A stretch of DNA of 64,000 nucleotides, from assembly GCA_032622095.1 (NCBI GenBank), contig CP136065.1:243349474-243413473 (forward strand), in the 5' to 3' direction. Source of the DNA: Siphonodentalium dalli (Eukaryota; Mollusca; Scaphopoda; Gadilida; Siphonodentaliidae). A program made the translations under genes and the position numbers. Below the pieces are notes generated by a model, which had not been told where the DNA came from, searched no databases, and saw only the letters and a program-made list of their open reading frames with translations. Positions 1 through 10,210 of the stretch are shown here, one piece after another. Each line of letters starts with the position of its first letter. Position 1 is the first letter of the stretch.

Positions 1-686
1 CAGACTTACACCTACACTTACATTCTACAACTACTTACTCATGTACATAACTATAAATTTCAAAATTAACCCTTTCGAAAACTCGCGGCCTATGCTTACG
101 TTCCTAATTTCTAAAATTGTAACACCTAACTATGTACCACGCTCCCATCTTTTACTGAAACTACCGGTATGGGACAATCATGAAACTAAAGAATATTTTA
201 ATACTCTACGTATAACTAGTTCATTTATGATAGTGCGTGATTCTACGATACTGGTACGCATACTCTGTCATAGGTATACCTATATTTTCCAAATTTCAAA
301 ACACCAGGCATACCTCTATTATGCTCCTGTTATTAATTTTACTGACTATGGAATTGTCCAAGTGGCGCTTCGGAATGTGTACCTAGATAATGATCACCTT
401 TGTCCATGTTACCGAAGACAGGTTTACCCTTGTATTCTGTGATGTTCCCAACCCCCCCGGATCTCTATATTTTACAACACAAGTTTTGAAGGATTTTTAT
501 TGGTCGGTGGGAAATCCTCAGATAATAAGTTCAACAAACGTTCGTTTTGTTGACATTATTATCTAAGCATTTCCTAAGGGAACTACTCGTCAATGAGTAT
601 TTAGTGAATAAAGGGTTACTATCAAACAAGGCGTTTAATGTGAACTGTGTGAAACTTATCAATTGAATGTTCTCATTTTACTTCAG
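1..686. other. Intron sequence upstream of the first visible exon
   Basis: No exon, RNA gene or recognisable repeat was found. A 133-codon open frame at 41-442 has no family signature or supporting splice phase. Because the exon at 687 has an acceptor, this stretch should be intronic. Confidence 0.6.
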
Positions 687-743
687 GCAACAGCAGCATA
701 TGCTCGTTCAAAGACGTACTGGAGTGCTATTTATACCACAAAG
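687..743 (+). CDS. DEG/ENaC channel exon (57-bp microexon, ectodomain cysteines)
   Basis: This exon follows a good acceptor (TTTTACTTCAG, ending at 686) and precedes the donor GTTCGT at 744. Its first two bases finish a codon from an upstream exon that is not in the window. It then reads NSSICSFKDVLECYLYHK, and its last base G starts a codon completed in the next exon as GAC (Asp). The C-S-x-x-D-x-x-x-C spacing is the pattern usually found just before the CxCxxPC motif in this family. I searched 1-686 for the preceding exon and found none with the right phase. The donor is weaker than consensus. The assignment rests on the phase match and the motif order, because the exon is too short to prove alone. 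Confidence 0.8.
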
Positions 744-802
744 GTTCGTTAAGCTTTCATTGTCACATAGCTCTCATAAATAGGAATAGTAATCCGGTCG
801 GG

Positions 803-982
803 AAATCCGAAATACACAGGTCGTTAATTCGAAATACACTGGTCGTTGATCCGAAATACACTGGTCGTTAATCCGAAATACACTGGTCGTTAATCCGGCA
901 TATACTGGTCGTTAATTCGATATACAGTGGTCGGTAATCCGAAATACACTGGTCGTTAATCCGAAACACACTGGTCGTTTGT
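803..982. repeat. 22-bp tandem repeat, about 8 copies
   Basis: The unit is about AATCCGAAATACACTGGTCG plus TT, repeated with point changes (AATTCG, GATCCG, ATATAC variants) just inside intron 1. The copies are divergent, which suggests an old array. An 85-codon open frame starting at its edge (979-1236) is not recognised and is unsupported. Confidence 0.85.
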
Positions 983-1553
983 TCATTGTATCCCGTGGTA
1001 AACTAATTATAGCACCGGAGCTCAGCGTGAATGTGATAATACGCGTATTAAGAGACATTACCGTTGACTATTTAATAAATAGAGAAAGGCTTGGAGTTGA
1101 CTACGTGGGTATAGTGTCGAGTGGGGTGGGTATAGTTCACGGTGCGAAGAAGTTAACAGAAACTAAGTACGTGATATATAATACCAGACCTATACTGGTC
1201 ACAACGCCGATGGAAGCACTCAAGAAATTACTCTAGTTGAATTCACTTCACTAACGTCCGTATATTTGTATCTTTAGGTATTATTTGATCAGCTGGAATG
1301 TCTTATTACATACTATTAATTAATCTTCTCCTGTCATGTCCGGCAGTAACATTTCAACACAGTTAGTAGAAATAACTGTCGTGGTCTGATGTTAAGGAGT
1401 TGCACAGTCGCATCTCGATCATATAAAACCACTGTGGAACTCGTGGCCAATGTGCGATTGAGTATTGCTCCGTTTGGATGCATGGATATTCACCATGCGA
1501 TGTTTAATTTACACTGACTTGTCTCATTCATATATATTTACATACTGAGTGTG
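983..1553. other. Intron 1, unassigned
   Basis: I see no gene, RNA or repeat structure here beyond one short open frame without a recognisable product. Confidence 0.5.
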
Positions 1554-2085
1554 ATTATAATAATAATAATGATAATAATAATAATAATAATATTTATATA
1601 GCGCTTATCACCAATAAGCGGGCCCTAAGCGCTTGGATAAACATAAACATGAAATATAAATATACACAATATCAAAGTCACTTTCTGAAACACCGCGCAA
1701 ACAAATAAGTTTTCAATGACTTTTTAAAGTCGTCAAGAGATGGTGATTCTGTTATGTTCAATGGCAGAGGATTTCATGCATTTGCGCATGTTAGTTTGAA
1801 AGATCGGTAGCCAACCGTGATCAAATTAGCACCAGATGGTGTCAAAAGAAGTTTGTCCTCTGAACGAAGTGATCGGTGTGGGACACACGGAACAAGGATA
1901 TCACTGAAGTATGCTGGAAGAGATTTTGAGTCATGGGTTGCTTGATATGCATATGTAACAAGTTTATAAATAATCCTATCTGTCACAGGTAGCCAATGTA
2001 ATTCTTGCAACATTTCATCTATGTCGTCAGATCTTTTACGACACAGAACTATCCTTGCAGCAGTGTGTTGCAGACGCTATATCCA
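1554..2085 (-). pseudogene. 3' remnant of a CR1/L2-like non-LTR retrotransposon
   Basis: Read on the minus strand, codons from about 2076 down to the stop at 1678-1680 give the familiar C-terminal block of non-LTR reverse transcriptase proteins: TAARIVLCRKRSDDIDE, LHWLPV, RIIYKLVTYAYQ, then a FKKSLKTYLF end. One internal stop (TGA at 1774-1776) replaces the Trp expected in A-W-N-P-L-P, so a single G-to-A change broke it. After the coding end comes a 3' UTR with a GCGC-type stem, TATATAAATA and a (TTA)n tail at 1554-1592, the usual 3' terminus of such elements. The 5' end is truncated, and the frame is lost upstream of about 2076. Confidence 0.85.
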
Positions 2086-2409
2086 GCATTCCGATTGGTC
2101 GGCGCCCACGTGACTAGTTGCAATTATTTCTCAGTGAACGCGCAAGAGGGTCATAATTGCAACCATAATTACATCGACGCGTCATTGATTTTGGGGAAGA
2201 AGAATGCGTAATGTTTTGGGCACATTGCACTCGCGCAGGATTGACTTAATAAAATTATCAGGTTTCAATATAAAGAGCCTCGTTTTGAAATTGTTCTCAG
2301 CTGGTTTCTGGTCGGGTGCTACGGGATATTTTGGGCTGGTTTTGTCACGATACTTTTCGATTTAAATACATTTACAAAAGTGGCTTTTTCGCTACATGTA
2401 TATCAATAT
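2086..2409. other. Intron 1, unassigned
   Basis: Nothing recognisable was found. Confidence 0.5.
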
Positions 2410-2551
2410 AAGGATTAACTGTCATGTGGACTGTTTTTATGGAGTTGTAACCGTTAGGTAAGTGGTCATAACTTGTATGTAAAACCAAGTTATGACCACT
2501 TACCTCACGGTTACATCTCCATAAAAACAGTCCACATGACAGTTAATCCTT
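2410..2551. repeat. 142-bp hairpin with 65-bp arms
   Basis: The left arm 2410-2474 (starting AAGGATTAACTGTCATGTGG) is almost perfectly complementary to the right arm 2487-2551, with a 12-bp loop. There are only a few mismatches. It is probably a very short foldback or MITE-type insertion. No clear target duplication was seen. Confidence 0.9.
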
Positions 2552-4006
2552 AAACACGTGTTGCTGATACTATCATGTTATATACGATGTAATCAAGTCA
2601 TCTGCTGTGACTCCAGTAGATGTTTTTAGAGAAACATAATTGTTGCAATGATGTCTTGAACACTAGTTGAATAAACTGAAACGCGCGGAATTATAACGAA
2701 CCAAAGCCGGACGCTTTGGGTCTATATAGACTATATCTGATTTTGTGACGTCACCAATTATTATCTAATACAACGCTGCTGTTTTGAATTTCGCGGGCGC
2801 TTTTGTCGCACAGTAGATGTGTGGGCTTAAAGCATTAATGTCGTAATCGGAAAATCTTGTTACTGTGTCTTTTGATATATGGTATTGCAAATGAGAATTA
2901 TGAATATTGAATTACAATGTAAGTTCATTCGTAGTGTTAGTTTACCTTTTATCGAGAAAATAAGACACAATAAATAACAACACTATTGTAACTACAGTCT
3001 ACACACATCGGGGCGAGTGAAAAGTAATCGAAATTCCTGATGTGAAATATATTAAGAATGTCATCACGAATTTACCGTTCTACTGTGCATTTAATGTACA
3101 TCATGTGGTACGGTGCAGTACTGCGCGAAACGAAATAACATATATTTAATAAGGAATTAATTGTTATCATAAGACTATATAGTACATACATGCATGTGAT
3201 AATCGATAAATATACTATTTTCTGGAATCGAAAGGAAGCACATAATTATGAACAAAGCAGAAGTTATATTCGTGCAGGTTCAGGCGAACTCGCCGGGTCA
3301 ATGGGGACAGTTACACGATGACGTTGTTCGTCGAGTTTCGTTGAAATCGACACGGTGACACCTTTGAATGAAATGCACAGCGATGAAATGGACACGCTTC
3401 TCGGTATAGTATCTCCGCCGCAGTGCTCATCCAGCGTCAAGAAAAGACATTAAATTGGTTAAATTCATTAAAGATGTTCCCGTTCCCCGGCCCCCTCGAC
3501 AAGGTATAACTATTTTCACTTTGATGTTGGTACTAGTAGTTTATAACCATGAAGCTGTCGATCAAGAGTACCCGGAAGTACGATCTGCCTAATTTATACT
3601 CGAAATTACGATTGGGGTTCATTCATTCGACGAACCCAGGAAATATAACCTTATGTGAATCTTATTTGGAGGGAATACCAGGGAATCTATAAACTGATTT
3701 TGATAAAAAGAAAAAAGAAGGAGAAAAAAAGTCACAGCTACCCTCGTGTGAGTGGTTTTGCTTTGGTTCGTTAATTACGCTAGCGTATGATCATATTAAG
3801 TTATTTTGAATGTACAAAAATCTGAAACTGTCTCTAAAGGCGATTTCAACCGATTGTTGCCACTCCGCAAGTTGACGTCTTCCGTGTGAAAAATGTGTTA
3901 ACAGTGATGATTTATTTGCATGTGTACACGCCTTAGTAAATTGGTGCATACCTTTCCGTATATGTATTATCGAGATTGTTGTTTCCGCTCATTGCTTTTG
4001 TACACG
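2552..4006. other. Intron 1, unassigned; one GC-richer patch
   Basis: Mostly AT-rich and featureless. The part at 3280-3510 is visibly GC-richer and contains splice-like AG and GT sites, but none of its frames gives a recognisable protein. A cryptic exon or transposon remnant cannot be excluded. Confidence 0.4.
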
Positions 4007-4233
4007 AGGGTTTTGTTTACCCTGTGCCAATGCATTCTCTTATATATGCGAGTCGACCATAGGTCGCTTCGCATATATAAGAGAATGCATTGGCCTAACA
4101 ATTTTTTATCATGTTTTTTAAATAAATGTTTCTTACAATTTTTAGGACATAAAATAAAAAAACATCCATTACCCTGCAGGGAGCCCCACACATATATAGA
4201 AGCATATAGAAGAGTTTCGTCTGCTATATTTAA
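4007..4233. mobile_element. Partial palindrome-bearing element (one 69-bp palindrome)
   Basis: It contains a 69-bp palindrome at 4026-4094. About 130 bp of the following sequence matches, in inverted orientation, the interior of the element at 6653-7102, including a GGAGCCCCACACATATATA block. The outer flank TTTTGTTTACCCTGTG also matches that element, but its terminal inverted repeats are absent. It therefore looks like a broken copy. Open frames across it (107 codons on +, 161 on -) are palindrome artefacts. Confidence 0.75.
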
Positions 4234-4397
4234 AGTCATGTAGGGCAGAGTTGTCGACCAATCAGAATGCGTCATTTCTTGAGGTGAAATAAACCGTTTA
4301 TTTTCAGTAGATACTAAGGTTTGTCTTACCCGCTTGCCTGTACCAATAACTGATACCGATTTTAATAACATAACAATATTGCACAACATATACAATA

Positions 4398-4470
4398 CAA
4401 GAAAACCATAGTCAGAAATGGTAACGCCCCCCAAGATCATATTATTAGCCATAAATATAAATTATAATAT
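4398..4470. repeat. 73-bp dispersed repeat, copy 1
   Basis: This segment (starting CAAGAAAACCATAGTCAGAA) recurs on the same strand at 25543-25615 with few differences and one length change in a C run. The family is unknown. Confidence 0.75.
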
Positions 4471-6048
4471 AAAATATATTGGTTACATTAATGCACCGCC
4501 TCAGAATTCCGTAGGGCAAATTATTACAAAAAACTACGGCTTATTACTGCAGGGTTTTCATTCACCAAACCAGAAAGCTTCTAAATGCGGATCAAAAATT
4601 GTGTTCCCGCCATAAAATTTTCAAGTGTGCATGTCCCAGCCATTGTTCATACCTAAACATCGAACGCAATTAACGCGTTCATAATAGTTACACACTGCAA
4701 CTATAAGACATCCAGCGAATACACACCACACGAAAACCCGAAATGTGTTGTCCTGCGAGATATCCCATCGCTATAGCTCAATTTGACACGGCCAGATTAG
4801 CCTTCCTACAATATCCTAAAAAAATAAAGCTTCTCAAATCATCGGCATAGTCAGTAGAACTTTCACGAACTTGGGCATTCCAACTACAGCTTTTATCGGA
4901 CTCGGGGTCGCAGTACAACTTTAACGCGTCCCAAAATAACCGGAAAAAACAATTATCTATTTATAAAATCCCCATGGGACTACAGATTTCTAAAATTTAC
5001 ACCGGTGGCGTTAATAACACTCGCGAACGGGTGCCCAGATTTCATTGACTCCTAAAGAATCTTAATTGTTGCATGCATCTGTGATAAATATTACTGTGGC
5101 TTGATTTCAGAATAATTTAAGTTAATTACACGTAATATATTATAGTATAGGAAGGTCAGATTGTGTGCGCAGCCATTGAGTGGGGTACCCCATTCATGCA
5201 TTTTCAAACCAATTCAAATATATATCATTTATGCCTTAGTAATAAAACAACACCACAGTATTAGGGATATGTTTTAATTATGTAAAACGAATGTGGTTTC
5301 AACAAAATACAAACCATGCACTTGTTTGAGGTTGGCCAGTAGAGAGTTTGACGGGAATTAGTTGCCACACACTCCATTATCTAGCTTATGAACGCAACTA
5401 GTGTATGAGTTAAGGCTACCATCTGAAATAATTACTATCTGCGAGAAAATAAATAATTATTTTTCATTGCATATTTTTTTTTGCCTAACTATTGTTTTGA
5501 CCGTCTGAAGGATTCAAAGCAACGTAAAACAACATCAATAGTATTCAAACATATTTGCAATAATTTGGCAAACATAATCACTTTATACTGATTAATCATT
5601 TAAGATATAATGTTGTTTTATGGTGATTTTTCCTACAAAAATTCGTTCAGTAAATGCTACCAAAAAACTAAAATATGCAACGAAACATATTTGATTTACT
5701 TATTTATCCAGCGAAACCCCCATAGATATTATGACAATAACAAGGATTGATTTTGATTGATTAGTGCAACTTTAATTTGCAAATATCAGTACTAATCGAA
5801 ACAAGTAATCATAAATTATCAAATAATCAGAAATACATGTATAAAACAGTACAAAAACAACCAACAGTGGGGCCAAATCGCCACAGATGCCGATTAGTAC
5901 CCTACGAGGCATCACGCCCACAAACACAAGGTAGACTGAGCACATACAATAGTTGGGTCCATAAGCTAAATAATGCAATGTGTTTTTCTCAACTATTTCC
6001 TGTCAAACTCTTTAACGGCCTATATACAAAATAGATGTTTAAATTTGT
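4471..6048. other. Intron 1, unassigned
   Basis: AT-rich sequence without a recognisable gene, RNA or repeat boundary. Confidence 0.5.
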
Positions 6049-6052
6049 TTAA

Positions 6053-6444
6053 CCTTTTACCCAACAAACCGGCCAAAACCGGCCAAATAAAGCTTCAACA
6101 GCCTAAAATATCTTCGGTCTGTCTCAATAGAACCATACAAATATGGATATCATTGGAATCGGCTCCTTGACCACATTGTGATAGTTACAGTTATGCCCTG
6201 TGCCAATGCATTCTCTTATATATGCGAGTCGACCATAGGTCGCCTCGCATATATAAGAGAATGCATTGGCCTAAAAAACTTCTTTTTTTAACACTTTTTA
6301 CCATATTTTCTTACATTCTTTAACAATTTTAAAATATTTAATGTGTTAAGCCAATGCATTCTCTTATATATGCGAGGCGACCTATGGTCGACTCGCATAT
6401 ATAAGAGAATGCATTGGCACAGGGCCGTTCTGTTGGGTAAAGGG
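6053..6444. mobile_element. piggyBac-like non-autonomous element (392 bp) with two palindromes
   Basis: The element is flanked by TTAA at 6049-6052 and 6445-6448. The terminal inverted repeats are CC(C/T)TTTACCCAACA and its complement. A TTAA target and CCY start are the hallmarks of the piggyBac superfamily. No transposase is present. Two 69-bp palindromes (6202-6270 and 6350-6418) sit in opposite orientation around an 80-bp T-rich core. A second full copy in reverse orientation lies at 35445-35838. Confidence 0.85.
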
Positions 6445-6652
6445 TTAAAACCACTTGTTTACATAAGAAAAAACATATCCCTCATATTGTGATCACTGAA
6501 CAGATGTTGTCATAGTACTTGAGAAATTGAGACTTTTTGACTGTCGGCAATAAAATAACATGGAAGTCGTAAAGTTATTTATCACTAAATTTTAAATTCG
6601 CGTACCAATTGCAATAAGTGCGAGAAAAATAAAACTGAGCGAACTTAAATAT

Positions 6653-7102
6653 GTGATTCGCCATATCAAATCCAGTCGTAAGTCAGGATTTTTTTTACCT
6701 TGTGCCAATGCATTCTCTTATATATGCGAGTCGACCATAGGTCGCCTCGCATATATAAGAGAATGCATTCGCCTAACAATTTTAATAATTTTTTCTTTTA
6801 TTCTTTAACAATTTTATAATTTCACCCATACAGAGCCCCAGACAAACATGAGCAGACGACACTCTTCTATATGCTTATATATATGTGTGGGGCTCCCTAC
6901 AGGGTAATGGATATTTTTTATTTTATGTCCTAAAAATTGTAAGAAACATTTATTTTAAAAAAAATATATAAAAAATTGTTAGGCCAATGCATTCTCTTAT
7001 ATATGCGAGGCGACCCATGGTCGACTCGCATATATAAGAGAATGCATTGGCACAGGGTAAACAAAATACCGACTTACGACTGGATTTGATATGGCGGGTC
7101 AC
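6653..7102. mobile_element. 450-bp TIR element with two palindromes
   Basis: The 32-bp terminal inverted repeats begin GTGAYYCGCCATATCAAATC (6653-6684 and 7071-7102, two mismatches). Palindromes at 6704-6772 and 6983-7051 lie just inside them in opposite orientation. The interior differs from the element at 6053-6444 except near the palindromes. No target duplication was clear. The right end is 71 bp before exon 7174. Confidence 0.8.
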
Positions 7103-7173
7103 CTTTACGAGTAGGTATAGCAGTTCTCATGTAATTTCCTTGCTTACTCTACATATCCTTTCTTGTATTTTAG

Positions 7174-7324
7174 ACTATTTTACCACACATGTCGAACTTC
7201 AGAAGCGTTGTGAATGCAAATATCCATGTGAGACCGACGAATACACCGCAACATTATCAACTGCATACTTTCCTAATCAAGAAACGATGACTCTCCTCGA
7301 GCCATTAAATTTTACGAACATAAG
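7174..7324 (+). CDS. DEG/ENaC channel exon (CxCxxPC motif)
   Basis: The acceptor is TCTTGTATTTTAG, ending at 7173. The donor is AG|GTAGGT, with its intron starting at 7325. The exon begins with the last two bases of the split Asp codon and ends with AG of a split Arg codon. It carries CECKYPC (7209-7229), followed by Y, then S-x3-F-P (STAYFP). This is the classical C-x-C-x2-P-C-x4-Y-x4-S-x3-FP signature of the ectodomain palm/wrist region in DEG/ENaC channels. It ends ...EPLNFTNI-R. The exon sits 71 bp after the end of a palindrome-bearing element (6653-7102). Confidence 0.92.
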
Positions 7325-9254
7325 GTAGGTATGTGTGAGCTGGACTTCAAAATGGAATTTCTCAAAAACTGTCTGGAATTTCAATATAGTACAAGCGATT
7401 ACTGTTATACAATATGTCAGAACCATCAACCCGTTGGAAATTATAATCCAATTTACTATATTGTATGGTTTGAAAGATAGTTCTAATTTCCCGGTTTTCG
7501 TGTACCAAGCGAGTCTAAGTCAGTGGTTGAGTTTGCTATGTAATGCCCACCGGTTATCACCAGGTATCCTTTTACAGTGTTTATTGTTATTGTTAACCTC
7601 CTCAATATAGGAGAGCATATATACAATTGACAAGTATATACATGTTATATAAGTATGCATGCAAATGATATACTAATCACAATATTAATCACAATATTAT
7701 TGTACAGTGTTTACGCCATGTCACACTCATGCGATCGGATTCTGACATTTTCAAGTTTCAAGTGTTAGTGAGGTCAGTGATAATCTAACATAGAATTTAG
7801 AAATGGGAAGGCATACATAGAAGTGCCTGAATACCAGTTGCCCTTTTTAAAACCTGAATAGTAATATCACATGCGTGTGACCGAGCGAAATAAAACTTCC
7901 AAATAAAATATTCACTGGACATCAACGTTGAATATTGGAACACGAGAATGTCTGTCGTCATATTACCTTATTCAGTGAAATTAGACAAAGGTTTCAGTCA
8001 TCGAATTTAGAAAGTAGCATATATCACATGGAAATGGCCTATTTAAGAACTGGAAATAAAGAATAAAGAGTTATTACCTAGGTCTACTGAACCTGGTCAG
8101 AGTTTTCCGAATCAATTAAAACAAAGAGCTACATAATTATCGTGTATAAGCGACTCCGAGATATACATGCATTCTGTAGATTGCCATGTTTGTCAACATT
8201 AATTTTATCACCACGTTTCCCTATATATGCAGTCCGGAAATATATATTTAACACAAAAAAATTCAATTTGTTACGTCTGCTGGTTGGTTTTTACGAATTC
8301 AAGGGAAAATTGTCACGAAAACGACGTAAACATAATGATGGTTAAACATGCAATATATTCTCGCACAAATACGCACATAATCTACCTATAATGTGAAATA
8401 GGTACATAAAATGTGATTATTTTATTCTGAAATAAGCAGATAATGGAGTCATATCCGCTATTTTGTTTTACGGTTGGGGCCATAACAAAACACGTTACAG
8501 AGCGAACACCCGAACAGTCGTGAGTTGGCTGATTTGTGTCATTGTCCGCACATAGTCTGCTTAGAATCGACACATTCTCATTTTCAGCACATTATCGACT
8601 AAAAATGAAGCTATTCTAAACAGATTATCTACCTAAAACCATATTATAAGCAGATAATTTCCGGGAGAACAGACTGGGTTTTGTGGTCATCCGAATTATA
8701 CATGTAGCCGGCTGTTCGTTCGCCTGCTTCCGGCCAACGGGGTTCAAACGGCTAAACGAACTTGGTTCGTTCGAACCCCAAAATGATGTATTTATAATTT
8801 GGTAAGAGCTATCCGACATGCATATAGGCGGAATATTTCTGAACAAGTTAGTCAATTAGAAATTGCAAATTTAGACCGTGAGCATAAACTCCAGAGCTCT
8901 CTTCGCTTTGAAACGTTTATTTTACTACAAAATTTTGGTAATTAAAACAAAGATAACGCAGTGGGTGAGAAGTTTTTAAATAGTTTAATATTAGCAGATG
9001 CAATAACATTTTGTCGCGCTGTGTTTCGTATCCGATTCCAGAATTGCAATCAATACAAATGTCGCAATATTTGATCGGGACCCGAATATGGTGATCGAGG
9101 TTGTATTTTCCGTTACTATAATGCGTCTTGTTGCGACATTCGATGCTCACGGAAAGATAGATCGGGATATTTATCAACCTAATTACATTCAGATACCGAG
9201 AATATATCGAAAGTAAATATTAAAAGGTGGCTACAGGTGGCTTTAAGGCTGGCT
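7325..9254. other. Intron 2, 5' part, unassigned apart from one dispersed repeat
   Basis: No exon was found that would fit between the exons at 7174 and 31980, and none is needed by the phases. The segment 8508-8662 is an inverted relative of 32106-32242. A small imperfect hairpin with GGGGTTC/GAACCCC stems lies near 8739-8780. Confidence 0.55.
8508..8662. repeat. Dispersed repeat, copy 1 (inverted copy at 32106-32242)
   Basis: The reverse complement of this stretch, with ATTATCTGCTTATAATA, GGTAGAT, GCAGACTATGTGCGGACAAT and ACTCACGACTG blocks in order, recurs at 32106-32242. It is probably a transposon remnant, with copies in introns 2 and 3 in opposite orientations. Confidence 0.7.
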
Positions 9255-9258
9255 TTAA

Positions 9259-9566
9259 AGGCACGGATGACCTTCGCGGTGGTATGCTATTAAAATTGTC
9301 ACTCGCGTTAAAACTAACATATATCATATTAAAATATAGATATATTTTGTTATTATACCAATCATAGATATCGCTTAAATAGCTTGTTATTGCCATGTTC
9401 GTACGCTGTATTATGTAAACAAAAACCAGGTTCTGTAACATGTTTGGCTTTTGTTTGGTATAAGAACAAACTATGTCTATATTTTAATATTCTTTCTGTT
9501 TTATGGCGGTTTTAATGGATGTGACAATTTTAGCAGCAATACCCACCGCGAAGGTCATCCGTGCCT
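9259..9566. mobile_element. TTAA-flanked MITE (308 bp)
   Basis: TTAA lies at 9255-9258 and 9567-9570. The perfect 24-bp terminal inverted repeats start AGGCACGGATGACCTTCGCG. The interior (ATACCAATCA..., TTATGTAAACAAAA) resembles that of the longer element at 38797-39405. It is non-autonomous, of piggyBac-type or another TTAA-specific class. Confidence 0.85.
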
Positions 9567-9570
9567 TTAA

Positions 9571-10210
9571 GGTCTCAAATTATTTTACGCCTCAAATTGT
9601 ACTTAGTAATTATCGCGATTGCTACATCTTGATTCGGTACTGGAAATTGTCATCACGTCCGAGTAAATGACGGTATCTATATGCATGTATACCATGTATT
9701 TTGTATCTACATTACCTATACTGTTCCTATTTTGAGAGTCAAATGAGCGATCTCCGTTTATGCTTGCGCGGAATGCGTTCACCATGTCGTGTATGTGCGC
9801 ATTATATAGAAAACTTTAAGTTGTGTATAAAGCCAATGTTTAAGTTTATTGGGTTTTGTTGCCACCCAACCTGATAGACCATTTCACGAGCTTGTCAGTT
9901 TTATGGATTGTGGAAATGCCTCAGAGAGGATACATTTCATTGGGAAACCACCTCACCTCGAATAAAGCTTCCCCAGATACACGAATGCAGTTACCCTCTG
10001 TGTGGCGTCATAAACCCGCGCTTGTCGAGACTCAAACTATCCCCCACGCTGGGCGGCTTATGTGGTATTGTGCCACGTCTCAAACCGACTGAGCAACCGA
10101 GGCCCTTGAAAACTAATGGCGATCCGAAGTGCTTTTTAATATATACCACATGTATGTATGTACATGTATAGCATTGGCTTGGACATGAATTGTGCTGTGA
10201 TGTTTATCAC
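9571..10210. other. Intron 2, unassigned
   Basis: No feature is supported. Overlapping open frames at 9856-10171 are not recognised. Confidence 0.5.

Noticed and set aside
41..442. 133-codon open frame near the window start, considered as the upstream channel exon
   Set aside because: No DEG/ENaC motif is present. Its only donor-like end (cag|gtttac near 421) gives the wrong phase for the exon at 687.
979..1236. 85-codon open frame after the 22-bp repeat
   Set aside because: No recognisable domain. It lies in intron 1, with its start inside the repeat edge.
3280..3510. GC-richer patch considered as a channel exon
   Set aside because: None of the frames contains family motifs, and an exon here would break the phase match between 687-743 and 7174-7324.
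3967..4452. 161-codon minus-strand open frame
   Set aside because: It crosses a 69-bp palindrome and a transposon interior. Similar translations appear wherever the palindrome occurs (for example 35413-35767).
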